Positions 1-7,616 are shown, numbered from the stretch's first letter. The stretch: DNA of 11,673 bases from Chlorobiota bacterium (GCA_008363265.1 RHKR01000119.1:1-11673), one strand, 5' to 3'. Made by a program: numbers and translations. Notes: generated from the sequence alone by a model not told the origin.

Positions 1-175
1 AATGCTCCAGTACAGAAAGCAATAAGGATTTACCAAATTTCCGCGGTCTTAAAAAAAGGACATTCGGATTTGAGTAATTCTCAAGCAGCGGGATAAATCT
101 TGTTTTATCCACATAATACCCGTCATTTTTTATCAGGGTTTCATAGTCGGAGGTTAAATATATTCGCTTCTTCAT
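1..175 (-). CDS. AAA-ATPase-like / PD-(D/E)XK-associated protein, N-terminal fragment
   Basis: Read on the minus strand, an ATG at 175-173 opens a frame that stays open to the window edge, giving 58 codons of N-terminus. It begins MKKRIYLTSDYETLIK, followed by a YYVDKTRFIPLLE segment (residues 20-32) and FLRPRKFGKSLLLSVLEH (residues 41-58). The tyrosine/valine-DKT segment followed by a degenerate Walker A of the form RPR-x-FGKS is the hallmark of the AAA-ATPase-like family (Pfam AAA-ATPase_like), which usually carries a C-terminal PD-(D/E)XK nuclease-like domain. That domain would lie outside the window. These genes are abundant and often multicopy in Bacteroidota; their function is not established. 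No clear ribosome binding site precedes the ATG. The gene is divergent from the histidine kinase, with 152 bases between the two starts. Confidence 0.85.
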   Translation of the reverse strand, partial: MKKRIYLTSDYETLIKNDGYYVDKTRFIPLLENYSNPNVLFLRPRKFGKSLLLSVLEH

Positions 176-327
176 CGTTTGATTTTTATTTTTCGGATTT
201 TCAAATATAGCGAATAGTTAAGAGTCAATCAGGAGAGTGGATATTTGGTCTTGGTGATTAGAAGGTACAGTTCTGTTCAAATTAAATTTTTAATCCACAT
301 TGCACCGAAATTGATCAAATTAATGCT
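176..327. other. Divergent intergenic region
   Basis: This 152-base AT-rich spacer separates the divergent AAA-ATPase-like gene (minus) and the histidine kinase (plus), so it should hold promoters for both. I found no convincing match to the Bacteroidota promoter pattern (TTG, 19-21 bases, TAnnTTTG); the nearest plus-strand candidate is a GATATTTG around 240-247 with a weak upstream box. I saw no strong inverted repeat, riboswitch or RNA gene. Confidence 0.4.
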
Positions 328-1500
328 TTGATCGATGTTTATTCCCCTATTTTTGTAACAGTATTTTCAGTAAAATCTTCAGGAGCCCCCATACTACCTT
401 CAGACAGCAACCTGTTCGGAAGCAAATACAGAATTTGGCTTGTTATGTTCGCCGTGGCATTGTTTTTCGGCGCGGCGTCGAATGTTTCATCGTTTCTTTA
501 CAGTTTCGGGAATGACAGGACGATCGATTGGATAATCGACCTGCCACAGAGACTGCCGAGCTACCTCCTCTGGGCGGTGTTCATTCCCCTTCTGCACGGA
601 AAGGTGATTGAAATCTTTCAACACGCGGGTGCGTACAGGAATAAAGTGGTCCGATTGACGGGCTGGATAGTGCTGGCGGCATTTCTTCACCGGTTGTTGA
701 CATTTGTTATCGTCAGCGTGCTCATCGGAAATTTTGGGACCACCGTTGGTCTCCTCTTTTCGAGTCCGGGTGAAGTGCTGCTGCCTCTCATTTCGCTGTC
801 GGCTGACAGTCTAACTTTGGCTGTGATCCTCACGCTTACGGCTTTGATAGTTGAATACACGAAATTCATAAAGGCCGAAAGCTTGAAGCAGGAGGAACTT
901 CGCCGCCACCTGGTTGAGGCAAGACTTCAGAACCTGAGCGGAAGCCTTCACCCCCACTTCCTCTTTAACGCGCTGCAGGGGGTATCGATAATGATCCACA
1001 AAGATCCCTTCGTCGCGGATAAGATGCTTTCTTCTCTGAGCGAACTTCTGAGGAGTACATTCTCAAACTCCGAGAACCAGTTCATCCCTTTGAAGCAAGA
1101 GATCGAGACGGGGAGGAACTACCTCTCGATCCAGAAAATGAGATTCGGCACCCGCATCCGCGAGACGATGACCCTCCCCGGAATGGGGGGCGAGGTTAAA
1201 GTACCGAGATTTATCCTTCTTCCACTCTTGGAGAACTGCATCAAACACAATGTTGACCTCTCTCCTGATCCAGTTGAGATAGAATTGGTGGTTGCTGTCA
1301 CTGAGGAGAATATTTCGATAAGCGTAAAAAACAGCCGTCCTGCCGAATACCATAAGGAAGCTATCGAATCGGGTGAGGGACTGAAACAGATCCGGTCCCG
1401 CCTTGAGATACTTTATGATAAGAACTTCGGATTTAACATTTCGGATGAAGAAACAGCTTTCACGGTTGAAGTAGAGCTTCCGGTCAGAAACGGTGATTAA
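328..1500 (+). CDS. LytS/YehU-type membrane sensor histidine kinase
   Basis: Sensor kinase of the His_kinase (PF06580) plus HATPase_c architecture, about 390 residues when counted from the TTG at 328. The N-terminal half has about four or five hydrophobic segments (roughly residues 37-56, 77-90, 110-134, 145-158 and 161-177), so it is an inner-membrane protein. A short charged, probably coiled linker (180-204) leads to the H-box LHPHFLFNAL, with H210 as the likely phosphoacceptor. The ATP-binding domain shows the N-box RFILLPLLENCIKHN (294-308) and a reduced glycine box GEGLKQIRSRLE (349-360); a canonical DxGxG is not visible, which is common in this family. The start is uncertain: no in-frame ATG occurs before 445 (residue 40), which would cut into the first membrane segment, and neither start has a Shine-Dalgarno sequence. 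A LytTR response regulator usually sits beside such kinases, but none is present here; the next gene is a lipoprotein one base downstream. Confidence 0.93.
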   Translation: MIDVYSPIFVTVFSVKSSGAPILPSDSNLFGSKYRIWLVMFAVALFFGAASNVSSFLYSFGNDRTIDWIIDLPQRLPSYLLWAVFIPLLHGKVIEIFQHAGAYRNKVVRLTGWIVLAAFLHRLLTFVIVSVLIGNFGTTVGLLFSSPGEVLLPLISLSADSLTLAVILTLTALIVEYTKFIKAESLKQEELRRHLVEARLQNLSGSLHPHFLFNALQGVSIMIHKDPFVADKMLSSLSELLRSTFSNSENQFIPLKQEIETGRNYLSIQKMRFGTRIRETMTLPGMGGEVKVPRFILLPLLENCIKHNVDLSPDPVEIELVVAVTEENISISVKNSRPAEYHKEAIESGEGLKQIRSRLEILYDKNFGFNISDEETAFTVEVELPVRNGD

Positions 1501-1501
1501 C

Positions 1502-2572
1502 ATGAAACACCTTGCCTTGCTCCGCCTTACGCTCCTCACTTTCCCCTTCCTGTTGGGCTCCTGCGCTTTCTATACCCCGGCTCCCGAAAAACTGCATGAG
1601 GATCTGATTAAGAGCTGGCTCTCAGATGGCCGGAAAGTTGAGGTTGAATTGCAGGTGATCATTAAAAATGTGAAGCGTCTTGAAGGTGCTGAATTGTCAG
1701 CTGCCAACAAGGAGAAGGGACTCCCGACAGACACTCCTCCCGCCTTCAGGCTATGGTCTGCCCAACCTCAGGAGTACGTTAATATCAGAAACTTTGAGTA
1801 TACGGCTACAATTCCAAAACCTGATGATATTTTCACCGACCCGGAGAACGGGAACCTGATCTACTATTGGGAGCTTGAAAAGAAATTAAAGACTGGCGAT
1901 TCACTCGTAATCTCTCGTAGAATACAATACGATCTTTTCTCGGTGAAAGTGCCTGAAGATATTACGTCTGACGGTTTCCTCTTCAGCAATGGCAACACTT
2001 CCCGTTTTCTGGGTGAAGAAGAGTTCATAGAGATCACCGACAGTATAAAAACCAAGGCAGTTGAAATAACCGCAGGCGCGGAAGACCCCTTGAGCAAAAC
2101 CAGGCAGCTCTATAAATGGGTGCACTCCAACATGAAGTATGAGTGGCCCGTACCGAAAAGAGGGGCATTGGAGGCATTCAGAAGTTGCAAGGGGGATTGC
2201 GGTCAGTATTCCTACCTTTTTATTGCACTCAGCAGGGCCTCAGGGATACCGGCGCGACTGGTTTCAGGTTTCATGCTGGCACCCGACACCGTAAGCTATC
2301 ATGTTTGGGCAGAGGTTGACCTTCCCGGACTCGGCTGGCTTCCCGTTGACTGCACTGATAAGAAAGGCTTTCTGGAGCTCGACAACAGACGGCTGGTTTC
2401 ATCCCGAGGAATGAACATCCCGCTTAAACATGTGCCTGAATGGGCATCCTACAAAAACAGCGACGTCCAAAATGGAATCACTGATTTTATGCAGATGGTT
2501 ACGGGTGTTATCAGCGGTTATAAGGCCGAGATCAGTACTAAAAGGATCATCCACCGGTTCGACCGGAAATAG
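1502..2572 (+). CDS. Transglutaminase-like domain lipoprotein
   Basis: A 356-residue exported protein with a papain-like transglutaminase core. The N-terminus is a lipoprotein signal peptide: hydrophobic residues 4-18, then a lipobox LGSC with the lipidated cysteine at residue 21, predicting membrane attachment. The middle (about 45-150) is a beta-rich domain I do not recognise. The catalytic region is clear: GDCGQYS contains C233, SYHVWAEV contains H267 and PVDCT contains D283, matching the Cys-His-Asp triad of bacterial transglutaminase-like proteins (Transglut_core), together with the typical ALSRASGIPARLVSGF helix. Such domains act as peptidases, amidases or cross-linking enzymes; the substrate cannot be told here. 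I chose the ATG at 1502 because it directly precedes the signal peptide. A GTG at 1493 is in frame and overlaps the kinase stop. No Shine-Dalgarno is visible, so translation is probably coupled to the kinase gene. The stop lies only 3 bases from the stop of the convergent TPR gene. Confidence 0.92.
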   Translation: MKHLALLRLTLLTFPFLLGSCAFYTPAPEKLHEDLIKSWLSDGRKVEVELQVIIKNVKRLEGAELSAANKEKGLPTDTPPAFRLWSAQPQEYVNIRNFEYTATIPKPDDIFTDPENGNLIYYWELEKKLKTGDSLVISRRIQYDLFSVKVPEDITSDGFLFSNGNTSRFLGEEEFIEITDSIKTKAVEITAGAEDPLSKTRQLYKWVHSNMKYEWPVPKRGALEAFRSCKGDCGQYSYLFIALSRASGIPARLVSGFMLAPDTVSYHVWAEVDLPGLGWLPVDCTDKKGFLELDNRRLVSSRGMNIPLKHVPEWASYKNSDVQNGITDFMQMVTGVISGYKAEISTKRIIHRFDRK

Positions 2573-2575
2573 CCT

Positions 2576-3214
2576 CTACTGGCTTTTGGCCCTCTTCAGC
2601 ATCTCTTCAGCGATATTCTTCCCCCAGTTCGGGTGGATCGAGCTTTCGGGCTCAAACTGATCGAATTTTTCTATCGCTGTCAGGATCAGCGGAAGGGCTT
2701 TTGTTTTTCCACCACCCATCATTTCAGGCGTGAACATCATTATCACACCCTTCTGCAGGTATATTCTGGGGTTGTCGGGGTTCAACTCTTCGGCTTTTGC
2801 CATATATTTATCGGCGACAGGCTGAAGTGACATGAACCTTTCCATGGGGCTGACCGTGATCCGTGAATAAACTGTCATCGCCCTGACGACCTGAATTTCC
2901 GAATTGTCGGGCTCGAGCGAGTCTGCACGGTTAATGTACATTTCAGCTTTATTCACGATCTCTTCACGGAGCTGGGTGTCCTTCTCTCTCATGGAGAGCG
3001 TCGCATTTGCCATCGCGGCGTAATACTGCGGTATCCACTCCCCTTTTTCAGCTTCGGCTATGCGCTCGAAATTGTTCTTCAAAAGAAGTGCAGTCTCGAT
3101 CGTGGAGGCGGTATCAAGTATCTCAAGATTCTTCTCAATGGCCTTGATCATTTTATCGCTTTGGGCGAAAAGTGTGGCTGATGCCAGAAGCAGTGCAATT
3201 ACAAAAGTTTTCAT
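2576..3214 (-). CDS. Secreted TPR-like protein
   Basis: A 212-residue protein with a cleavable signal peptide (residues 1-18, likely cut after LFA before QS), so periplasmic or surface exposed. The rest is almost all helical, with TPR-like helix pairs at about 64-103 (ending in ADSLEPDN) and 106-146 (ending in AEELNPDN); the DxLEPDN/ELNPDNP ends are typical TPR boundaries. A TPEMMGGGK segment (162-170) and NNFERIAEAEKGEWIPQYYAA (48-67) resemble a conserved Bacteroidota family commonly annotated only as tetratricopeptide protein. No enzymatic motif is seen. An AGAGG ribosome binding site lies three bases before the ATG. It starts 21 bases after the TonB-dependent receptor stop and is very probably its operon partner, perhaps as a chaperone or accessory protein (inference). 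Confidence 0.85.
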   Translation of the reverse strand: MKTFVIALLLASATLFAQSDKMIKAIEKNLEILDTASTIETALLLKNNFERIAEAEKGEWIPQYYAAMANATLSMREKDTQLREEIVNKAEMYINRADSLEPDNSEIQVVRAMTVYSRITVSPMERFMSLQPVADKYMAKAEELNPDNPRIYLQKGVIMMFTPEMMGGGKTKALPLILTAIEKFDQFEPESSIHPNWGKNIAEEMLKRAKSQ

Positions 3215-3235
3215 GATCCTCTCAAAATTGATTTA

Positions 3236-5318
3236 TCATTTGTAGTCGAATGAAATAAATACACCAAGGAAGTAGGTCCGAAGTGCAGGCGCGATCACTG
3301 CCTGACTCCTTTTACCGTCGGCAGAGAACCTGTATCCGTAAATGTTCTCATACCCCGGAAGGTTCGTTACCGAGACATAAACGATGGTGAAATAGTCGAA
3401 AATGGTGGTTAACCAGCTTCCGTTGAAGCTCAGGCTGTGCTGAACGGGGGTTCTGTCGCCATTGTAAACAGGATTGTTGGGATTATAATAAGGCCTTCCC
3501 GAAGAGAAAGTATAAGTGAATCCGATGAACGAGTTAAGCGCGCGGAAGAATTGCTTGTAAACAAGCGACAGCGTATGCTCGGAGGCGAATGTGGGAGTTG
3601 CCAGAGTCGGGAAATCCCGGTAATCCCTCTTTGTATCGAGGTAGGAGTATGATACCCAATAGTCAACATTGTCGAACGTGGCTCCCCTGTCGCGCCAGAA
3701 GATGTCGACACCCCTGGCGTACCCGGAGCCGTTGTTTCTGTAATCCGGCAGGGTGAAAACTCCGGGATTGGTGTAGTTTCTCTTAACAAGCGACTGATAA
3801 TCCTTGTAGTAACCCTCGATCCTGAAAGTGCGTCTGTCGCCGATGTACTGATAGTTCAGAATGTAGTGGTCGGCCCTTTCAAATCCCAGATCCTTTGCCT
3901 GATAGAGCCAGATCCTTTCGGGGGTCTGGTAAAACTGTCCGTAGGCGAAGTTGATCTGGTCGTTCTCCCATAGTTTCAGCGCGAATGAGGCGCGCGGTGC
4001 GACATTAGATTGCTTGATATAGTCGGCATACTCATATCGAACACCAAGCCGGAATGCAGCCCAATCTGAAAGAAAGAAATCTGTCTCCGCAAAACCCGCG
4101 TAATACTTATCCTCGAGGTTCGCTTTCAAGGATGAAAATGAATCATCCGCCTTTAGGAACCAGGTCTCGCCACCGACTGTAAGGAAGGCATTTTCGGCGA
4201 TATTCTTTGTGCCCTTAACTTTCACCTGATGGAGTTGGTCATCCCTGTTCGCTGGGAAGGTGTTTATCCCAAGATCATCGTTGTTATTGCTGTATGAGTA
4301 GCCCGCGAAGAAAGCGAGATCACCGAAAAGGATATCGGTGTAGTTGGTGTTGATGTAAATATTCTGGTTATCAAGCTCGAAACGCTGTCTGAAACCGGGG
4401 TTATCAAGGTTCGGCTGGTAAAGTGAAAGCTGGGTTTGCGAGAAAGTACCATAGAACTTGTACATCGCAGATTCACCCAATTTATGGCGGTAGATCAACG
4501 CGCCTGATTTTGTTATCGGAGCCAGGTCCCAATCGACGCGCTGAGGCACAATATTGTTATAAGGTCCAACGTTAAAGTAGTCCGCTGAGAATCCAAGGGA
4601 TGACTTCTCCCACCTTTGCGTATGAACCGCGTTGAATCCGGCAGCCAGCAAACCAAATGAACTGCGCGTATCAGGCGGAAGATCGAGACTCCTTAAAATG
4701 AGTGTTGATGAAAGCGCCTGTCCATACTGTGCAGAGTATCCACCGGTGCTGAATATTGTACCTTTGAAGACATAAGGAGCAAATCTTCCTCTTTGCGGCA
4801 CATCGGGTACATTTGAAAAGTAGGGGTTCTGAACGTGAACCGCCACGTACGAAAAGGCCTTCGGTCTCCCCAACCTGAGAGGTACCGGGAAGCGTGTTCA
4901 ACGCTCCATAGAGGTCGCCGTTCGAACCTGCAGTGGTTAGAATATCAAGCGGCCGGAGAACCACCGACTTCCTCTCATCCGACGCTTCGAAGGAACCGGC
5001 AGAAATGGTAACAGGGCGAAGAATTTTGGAATCGGGCTCAAGTCTGAATTCAAATGTGAGGGGATCACCGTCGAGGGTGACTTTGGTCTCTTTGGTCTTG
5101 TAGCCGATGTAACTTGCAATAAGGATCTGATCGCCCGTCTCGGTAGTGGTGAACTCGAAGTTGCCCTTCGCATCGCTGGAAGCACCATCGTAGCTGCCCT
5201 TAATAAAGATGTTCGCACCGATCAATACTTCACCCTGAGCCGAACGGATCGTTCCGGATATCTTCGTTTGGGAAAAAACTGTTGTGGATAAGAAGAGTAT
5301 GAATATTAAATATCGCAT
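3236..5318 (-). pseudogene. TonB-dependent receptor, broken by a frame-changing deletion in the plug domain
   Basis: Two overlapping minus-strand frames together make one outer-membrane receptor. The first starts at ATG 5318: signal peptide MRYLIFILFLSTTVFS, a carboxypeptidase-regulatory-like beta domain (about residues 20-105), then the plug start through GETEGLFVRGGS, ending near residue 161. The second frame resumes at about 4834 with VQNPYFSNVPDVPQRGRF, then GTIFSTGGYSAQYGQALSS and about 530 codons of uninterrupted beta-barrel, ending in an aromatic strand FISFDYK typical of outer-membrane proteins. Family members have a segment of the form GxETKTFIDG between those two blocks; here only one base (4835) separates the serine codon from the valine codon. 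The simplest reading is a loss of about 35 bases (3k-1), leaving a frameshift. As read, translation would stop at 4671 after a nonsense tail. The barrel frame is otherwise intact, so the lesion is recent, phase-variable or an assembly fault. An in-frame GTG at 5357 is a less likely start because the ATG abuts the signal peptide. Confidence 0.88.
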
Positions 5319-5392
5319 AGACGGACTTCGTTTTTCTATAAAAACTTTATTATCCACCGATTAGTTTCAAAACAAACCCTCTGACAAATATG

Positions 5393-5461
5393 TTCCACCG
5401 CTGGCGAATCATACCACCTCAGGCGGACCAGCCCTCGCTACTCGCTACTCACTACTCGCCA
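5393..5461. repeat. Degenerate palindromes plus 7-bp tandem repeat
   Basis: The spacer between the DUF5683-like gene and the receptor holds two imperfect palindromes and a tandem array. On the minus strand they read TTCGCCAGCGGTGGAA (5408-5393) and TCCGCCTGAGGTGGT (5427-5413); the second can fold as CCGCC-TGA-GGTGG. They share the TGATTCGCC and TCCGCC arms with the perfect palindromes at 11270-11322. Next to them four 7-bp units run from 5434 to 5461: CTCGCTA, CTCGCTA, CTCACTA, CTCGCCA. The array ends four bases before the stop codon of the DUF5683-like gene. Assignment to the same repeat family is an inference from arm sequence and the shared 7-bp periodicity. I saw no terminator or convincing promoter in the rest of 5319-5465. 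Confidence 0.6.
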
Positions 5462-5465
5462 CTAA

Positions 5466-6221
5466 TCAAAACCCCTTCACAAAATTCAGAGAGATTCCCC
5501 CACCTTTTGCCAGATCATAATCAAACCAAAAATTCCACGTCGTCTCAACCCCCTTATTGTACCTCGCCACAAGCCTCACAGCATTGATCGCGCTCGCGAT
5601 GCGGTTAAGGATCATCCCGCCCACAACGAACCGAAGATTGTTCCCCCAGCTCTCCGACGAAGTCCACAGCTCACGATACCCCTTCCTCTCCCCGTTGCTC
5701 CTCCAGCTCCAGAAGTGAGTCGAGGGGTCGTACATCTTGGCGAACTGACCCTGTTTCGCCATGTCATCATTAAAATCATTGATGTTCAGGTAATTGCCGA
5801 TATCAGCATAAAAGTCCCCGTTCTTCCCCGACATACCCCTCACACCACCGTACGACTCCGCGTACGCAAAATAACTATCCCTCTGCCTGTTCGAATAATA
5901 CCTCATCCCACCGTAAGTCACCCACAGAGCCGCCTCCGCAATCGTAAAATACTTCCCGCTCTCATACCCCTCCGCGTACAGCTCACCCATCCCCGGCAGA
6001 ACCAGCGAATAAAGGATCGCCAGACCCGCGTTCTTCTTCGAAGCCGCTGCAGGCAACAACCCATTCCCCGATGACTTAAGCTCATACCCGTCCCATGAGC
6101 CTATCCCCGCCCTAAGCGCGGCCATACTTCCCTTGCCGTGCCACTCGTGGTGGCCGTGCCACTCACCCTGAGCCGCCACAACAACCCATAAAACCGACAA
6201 AAAAACCAAAACTCTCTTCAT
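5466..6221 (-). CDS. DUF5683-like envelope protein of unknown function
   Basis: A 251-residue protein with a signal peptide (about 1-18, VVVAAQGEW). It has a small histidine-rich stretch EWHGHHEWHG (20-29), then a LAILYSLVLPGMGELYAEGYESGKYF core (67-92) followed by EAALWVTYGGMRYY (96-109). The pattern of a hydrophobic helix, LPG-x-G-x-xY and a second helix is that of DUF5683-like proteins, widespread in Bacteroidota and Ignavibacteria and of unknown function. The C-terminal part has NRIASAINAVRLV (206-218), also typical, and ends in GISLNFVKGF, which could be an amphipathic beta strand. It begins 22 bases after the mtaB stop and is probably co-transcribed with it. TAAGG eight bases before the ATG may be the ribosome binding site. 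Membrane location is inferred; no catalytic motif is visible. Confidence 0.75.
   Translation of the reverse strand: MKRVLVFLSVLWVVVAAQGEWHGHHEWHGKGSMAALRAGIGSWDGYELKSSGNGLLPAAASKKNAGLAILYSLVLPGMGELYAEGYESGKYFTIAEAALWVTYGGMRYYSNRQRDSYFAYAESYGGVRGMSGKNGDFYADIGNYLNINDFNDDMAKQGQFAKMYDPSTHFWSWRSNGERKGYRELWTSSESWGNNLRFVVGGMILNRIASAINAVRLVARYNKGVETTWNFWFDYDLAKGGGISLNFVKGF
6135..6164. repeat. 12-bp direct repeat (18-bp period) encoding the His-rich segment
   Basis: GCCGTGCCACTC occurs at 6135-6146 and again at 6153-6164, an 18-bp period inside the DUF5683-like gene. It encodes the doubled EWHG unit near the mature N-terminus and keeps the frame, so a small in-frame duplication is likely. Confidence 0.7.
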
Positions 6222-6243
6222 ACAAAAAACCTTACACCGTTAC

Positions 6244-7590
6244 TCAATCATTCCCAAGAATCTCCCCGTGGCAATGCTCACCATCACTCGAGAGGATCCT
6301 AAACCTTGTAAACCTGTTCACAAGCCCCCCATCGTAAGGATGACTCACCCTCACATACTCCGACGAAAAACCCCTCATCACACCCGCCTCGCCCCCTTGC
6401 GAGTGGTTCCCACCCTCAAAAAGCACATCCACAGTCCTCCCCACCATCCCCGCGTAAAAATCATCCCTCTTCTTCTGCCCCATTATCCTCAACATATTCG
6501 TCCGCCTCCTCCTCTCCCCCACATCAACCATACCCGGCATATTGATAGCCTTCGTCCTCGGCCGCTCCGAATAAGTAAAAACATGAAAATAACTCACAGG
6601 CAACCCAAGAAGAAAATTATGCGTCTCCATAAACTCCTTCTCCCCCTCCCCCGGGAACCCCGTAATAACATCAACACCGATCCCCAACCCCGGGATCATC
6701 TTATTCGCCCTGTAAATCAAACTCTCATAAAACGCCGTATTGTACCGCCTCTGCATCAAACGAAGTATCGCCGGACTCCCGCTCTGCAGCGGAATATGAA
6801 AATGCTTCGCCATCCTCTCCTCACCCGCCGTCAACTCCAGAATATCATCCGTAAGCAAATTCGGCTCAATCGAAGATATCCGCAGCCTGTAATCCCCCCG
6901 CACATCAAGCAACCTCAACAAAAGCCTGTAAAAACTCATATCGACTCCGCCTGCAGCGGACTTACCACTCGCGGCTTTGCCGTAATCCCCCACATTAACC
7001 CCCGTCAGAATGATCTCCCTGTACCCCTGCTCAAGCAGCTCGGCGAACCTCTCAACCGCCTTCCCCGGGTCCATGCTCCTGCTCGCACCCCTCGCCAAAG
7101 GAATCGTACAAAAAGTGCACTTGTAGTCGCAACCATCCTGAACCTTAAAATAAGCCCTCGTCCTGCCATCACCCTCACCCGACGACGCGAACCCGAACTC
7201 ACCGCTCAGATCCTCCGTCGGCGACACAAAAATGCACGCCAGCTCCCGCTTCTCAAAACCGTCCATAAAAGCGAACACATCAAACTTCTCCTTGCTCCCC
7301 AGAACCACATCAACACCCTCAATACCCGCAATCTCATCAGGACGCAACTGAGCGTAACAACCCGTAACCATAACATAAGCACCCGGATTCCTCCGCAAAG
7401 CCCTCCTCACCACCTGACGGCAGTCACGCTCCGCGTTCTCCGTCACCGTACAAGTATTGATCACATAAACATCAGCCTCCTCGTTGAAATCAACCACCTC
7501 GAAGCCGTTCCTCATGAACTGCTTCCCGATCGAAGAAGTCTCCGAAAAATTAAGCTTACAACCAAGCGTATGTAGCGCTACTCTCTTCAT
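6244..7590 (-). CDS. mtaB: tRNA threonylcarbamoyladenosine methylthiotransferase MtaB
   Basis: A radical-SAM methylthiotransferase of 448 residues that converts t6A to ms2t6A at position 37 of ANN-decoding tRNAs. The N-terminal UPF0004 domain has its three iron-sulfur cysteines: C11 in HTLGCKLNFSE, C47 in NTCTVTENAERDCRQVVRR and C78 in VTGCYAQ. The HTLGCKLN start and the NTCTVT motif point to MtaB rather than MiaB or RimO. The radical-SAM motif GCDYKCTFC supplies C154, C158 and C161. RISSIEPNLL and HFHIPLQSGSPAILRLMQRRY follow, and the C-terminus is TRAM-like. The start is ATG 7590; an upstream in-frame start at 7650 would put the rpsA terminator inside the gene. Residues about 205-215 (KAASGKSAAGG) look like an insertion compared with the usual GDYG-to-SFYRLL spacing and coincide with a palindromic repeat. 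Codon use strongly avoids A endings, except in that insertion. Confidence 0.95.
   Translation of the reverse strand: MKRVALHTLGCKLNFSETSSIGKQFMRNGFEVVDFNEEADVYVINTCTVTENAERDCRQVVRRALRRNPGAYVMVTGCYAQLRPDEIAGIEGVDVVLGSKEKFDVFAFMDGFEKRELACIFVSPTEDLSGEFGFASSGEGDGRTRAYFKVQDGCDYKCTFCTIPLARGASRSMDPGKAVERFAELLEQGYREIILTGVNVGDYGKAASGKSAAGGVDMSFYRLLLRLLDVRGDYRLRISSIEPNLLTDDILELTAGEERMAKHFHIPLQSGSPAILRLMQRRYNTAFYESLIYRANKMIPGLGIGVDVITGFPGEGEKEFMETHNFLLGLPVSYFHVFTYSERPRTKAINMPGMVDVGERRRRTNMLRIMGQKKRDDFYAGMVGRTVDVLFEGGNHSQGGEAGVMRGFSSEYVRVSHPYDGGLVNRFTRFRILSSDGEHCHGEILGND
6946..6982. repeat. Palindromic repeat element inside mtaB
   Basis: Two inverted repeats sit in tandem within the coding region: TCCGC-CTGCA-GCGGA at 6946-6960 and CGGC-TTT-GCCG at 6972-6982, about 11 bases apart. 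The first shares TCCGCC and GCGGACT with the perfect palindrome at 11309-11322. It encodes residues of the GKAASGKSAAGG stretch of MtaB. The codons aaa, gca and gga here end in A, unlike the surrounding gene. An insertion of a dispersed repeat that kept the reading frame is the favoured reading, but it is inference. Confidence 0.6.
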
Positions 7591-7616
7591 ATATCCATTC
7601 GGGATCTCATCACCAT

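Noticed and set aside
1063..1539. Minus-strand open frame of 158 codons opposite the histidine kinase
   Set aside because: It overlaps the conserved kinase H-box-to-ATPase region, has no domain and no ribosome binding site.
2571..2588. Possible plus-strand terminator AGCC-TCTACT-GGCT followed by TTT
   Set aside because: The stem is only 4 bp and the T-run short; too weak to annotate.
4671..4835. Residues after RGGS in the first receptor frame as a genuine short protein end
   Set aside because: The tail has no similarity to a plug domain, and the same DNA in the next frame encodes conserved receptor sequence.
4830..4840. Programmed ribosomal frameshift in the receptor
   Set aside because: No slippery heptamer is present, and a frame change alone would still leave the conserved ET-x-x-F-(I/V)-D-G segment missing.
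6268..7575. Plus-strand open frame of 435 codons opposite mtaB
   Set aside because: It is in exact codon register with mtaB, whose avoidance of A-ending codons removes antisense stops. The product is rich in Pro, Arg, His and Ile with no recognisable domain, while mtaB is unmistakable.
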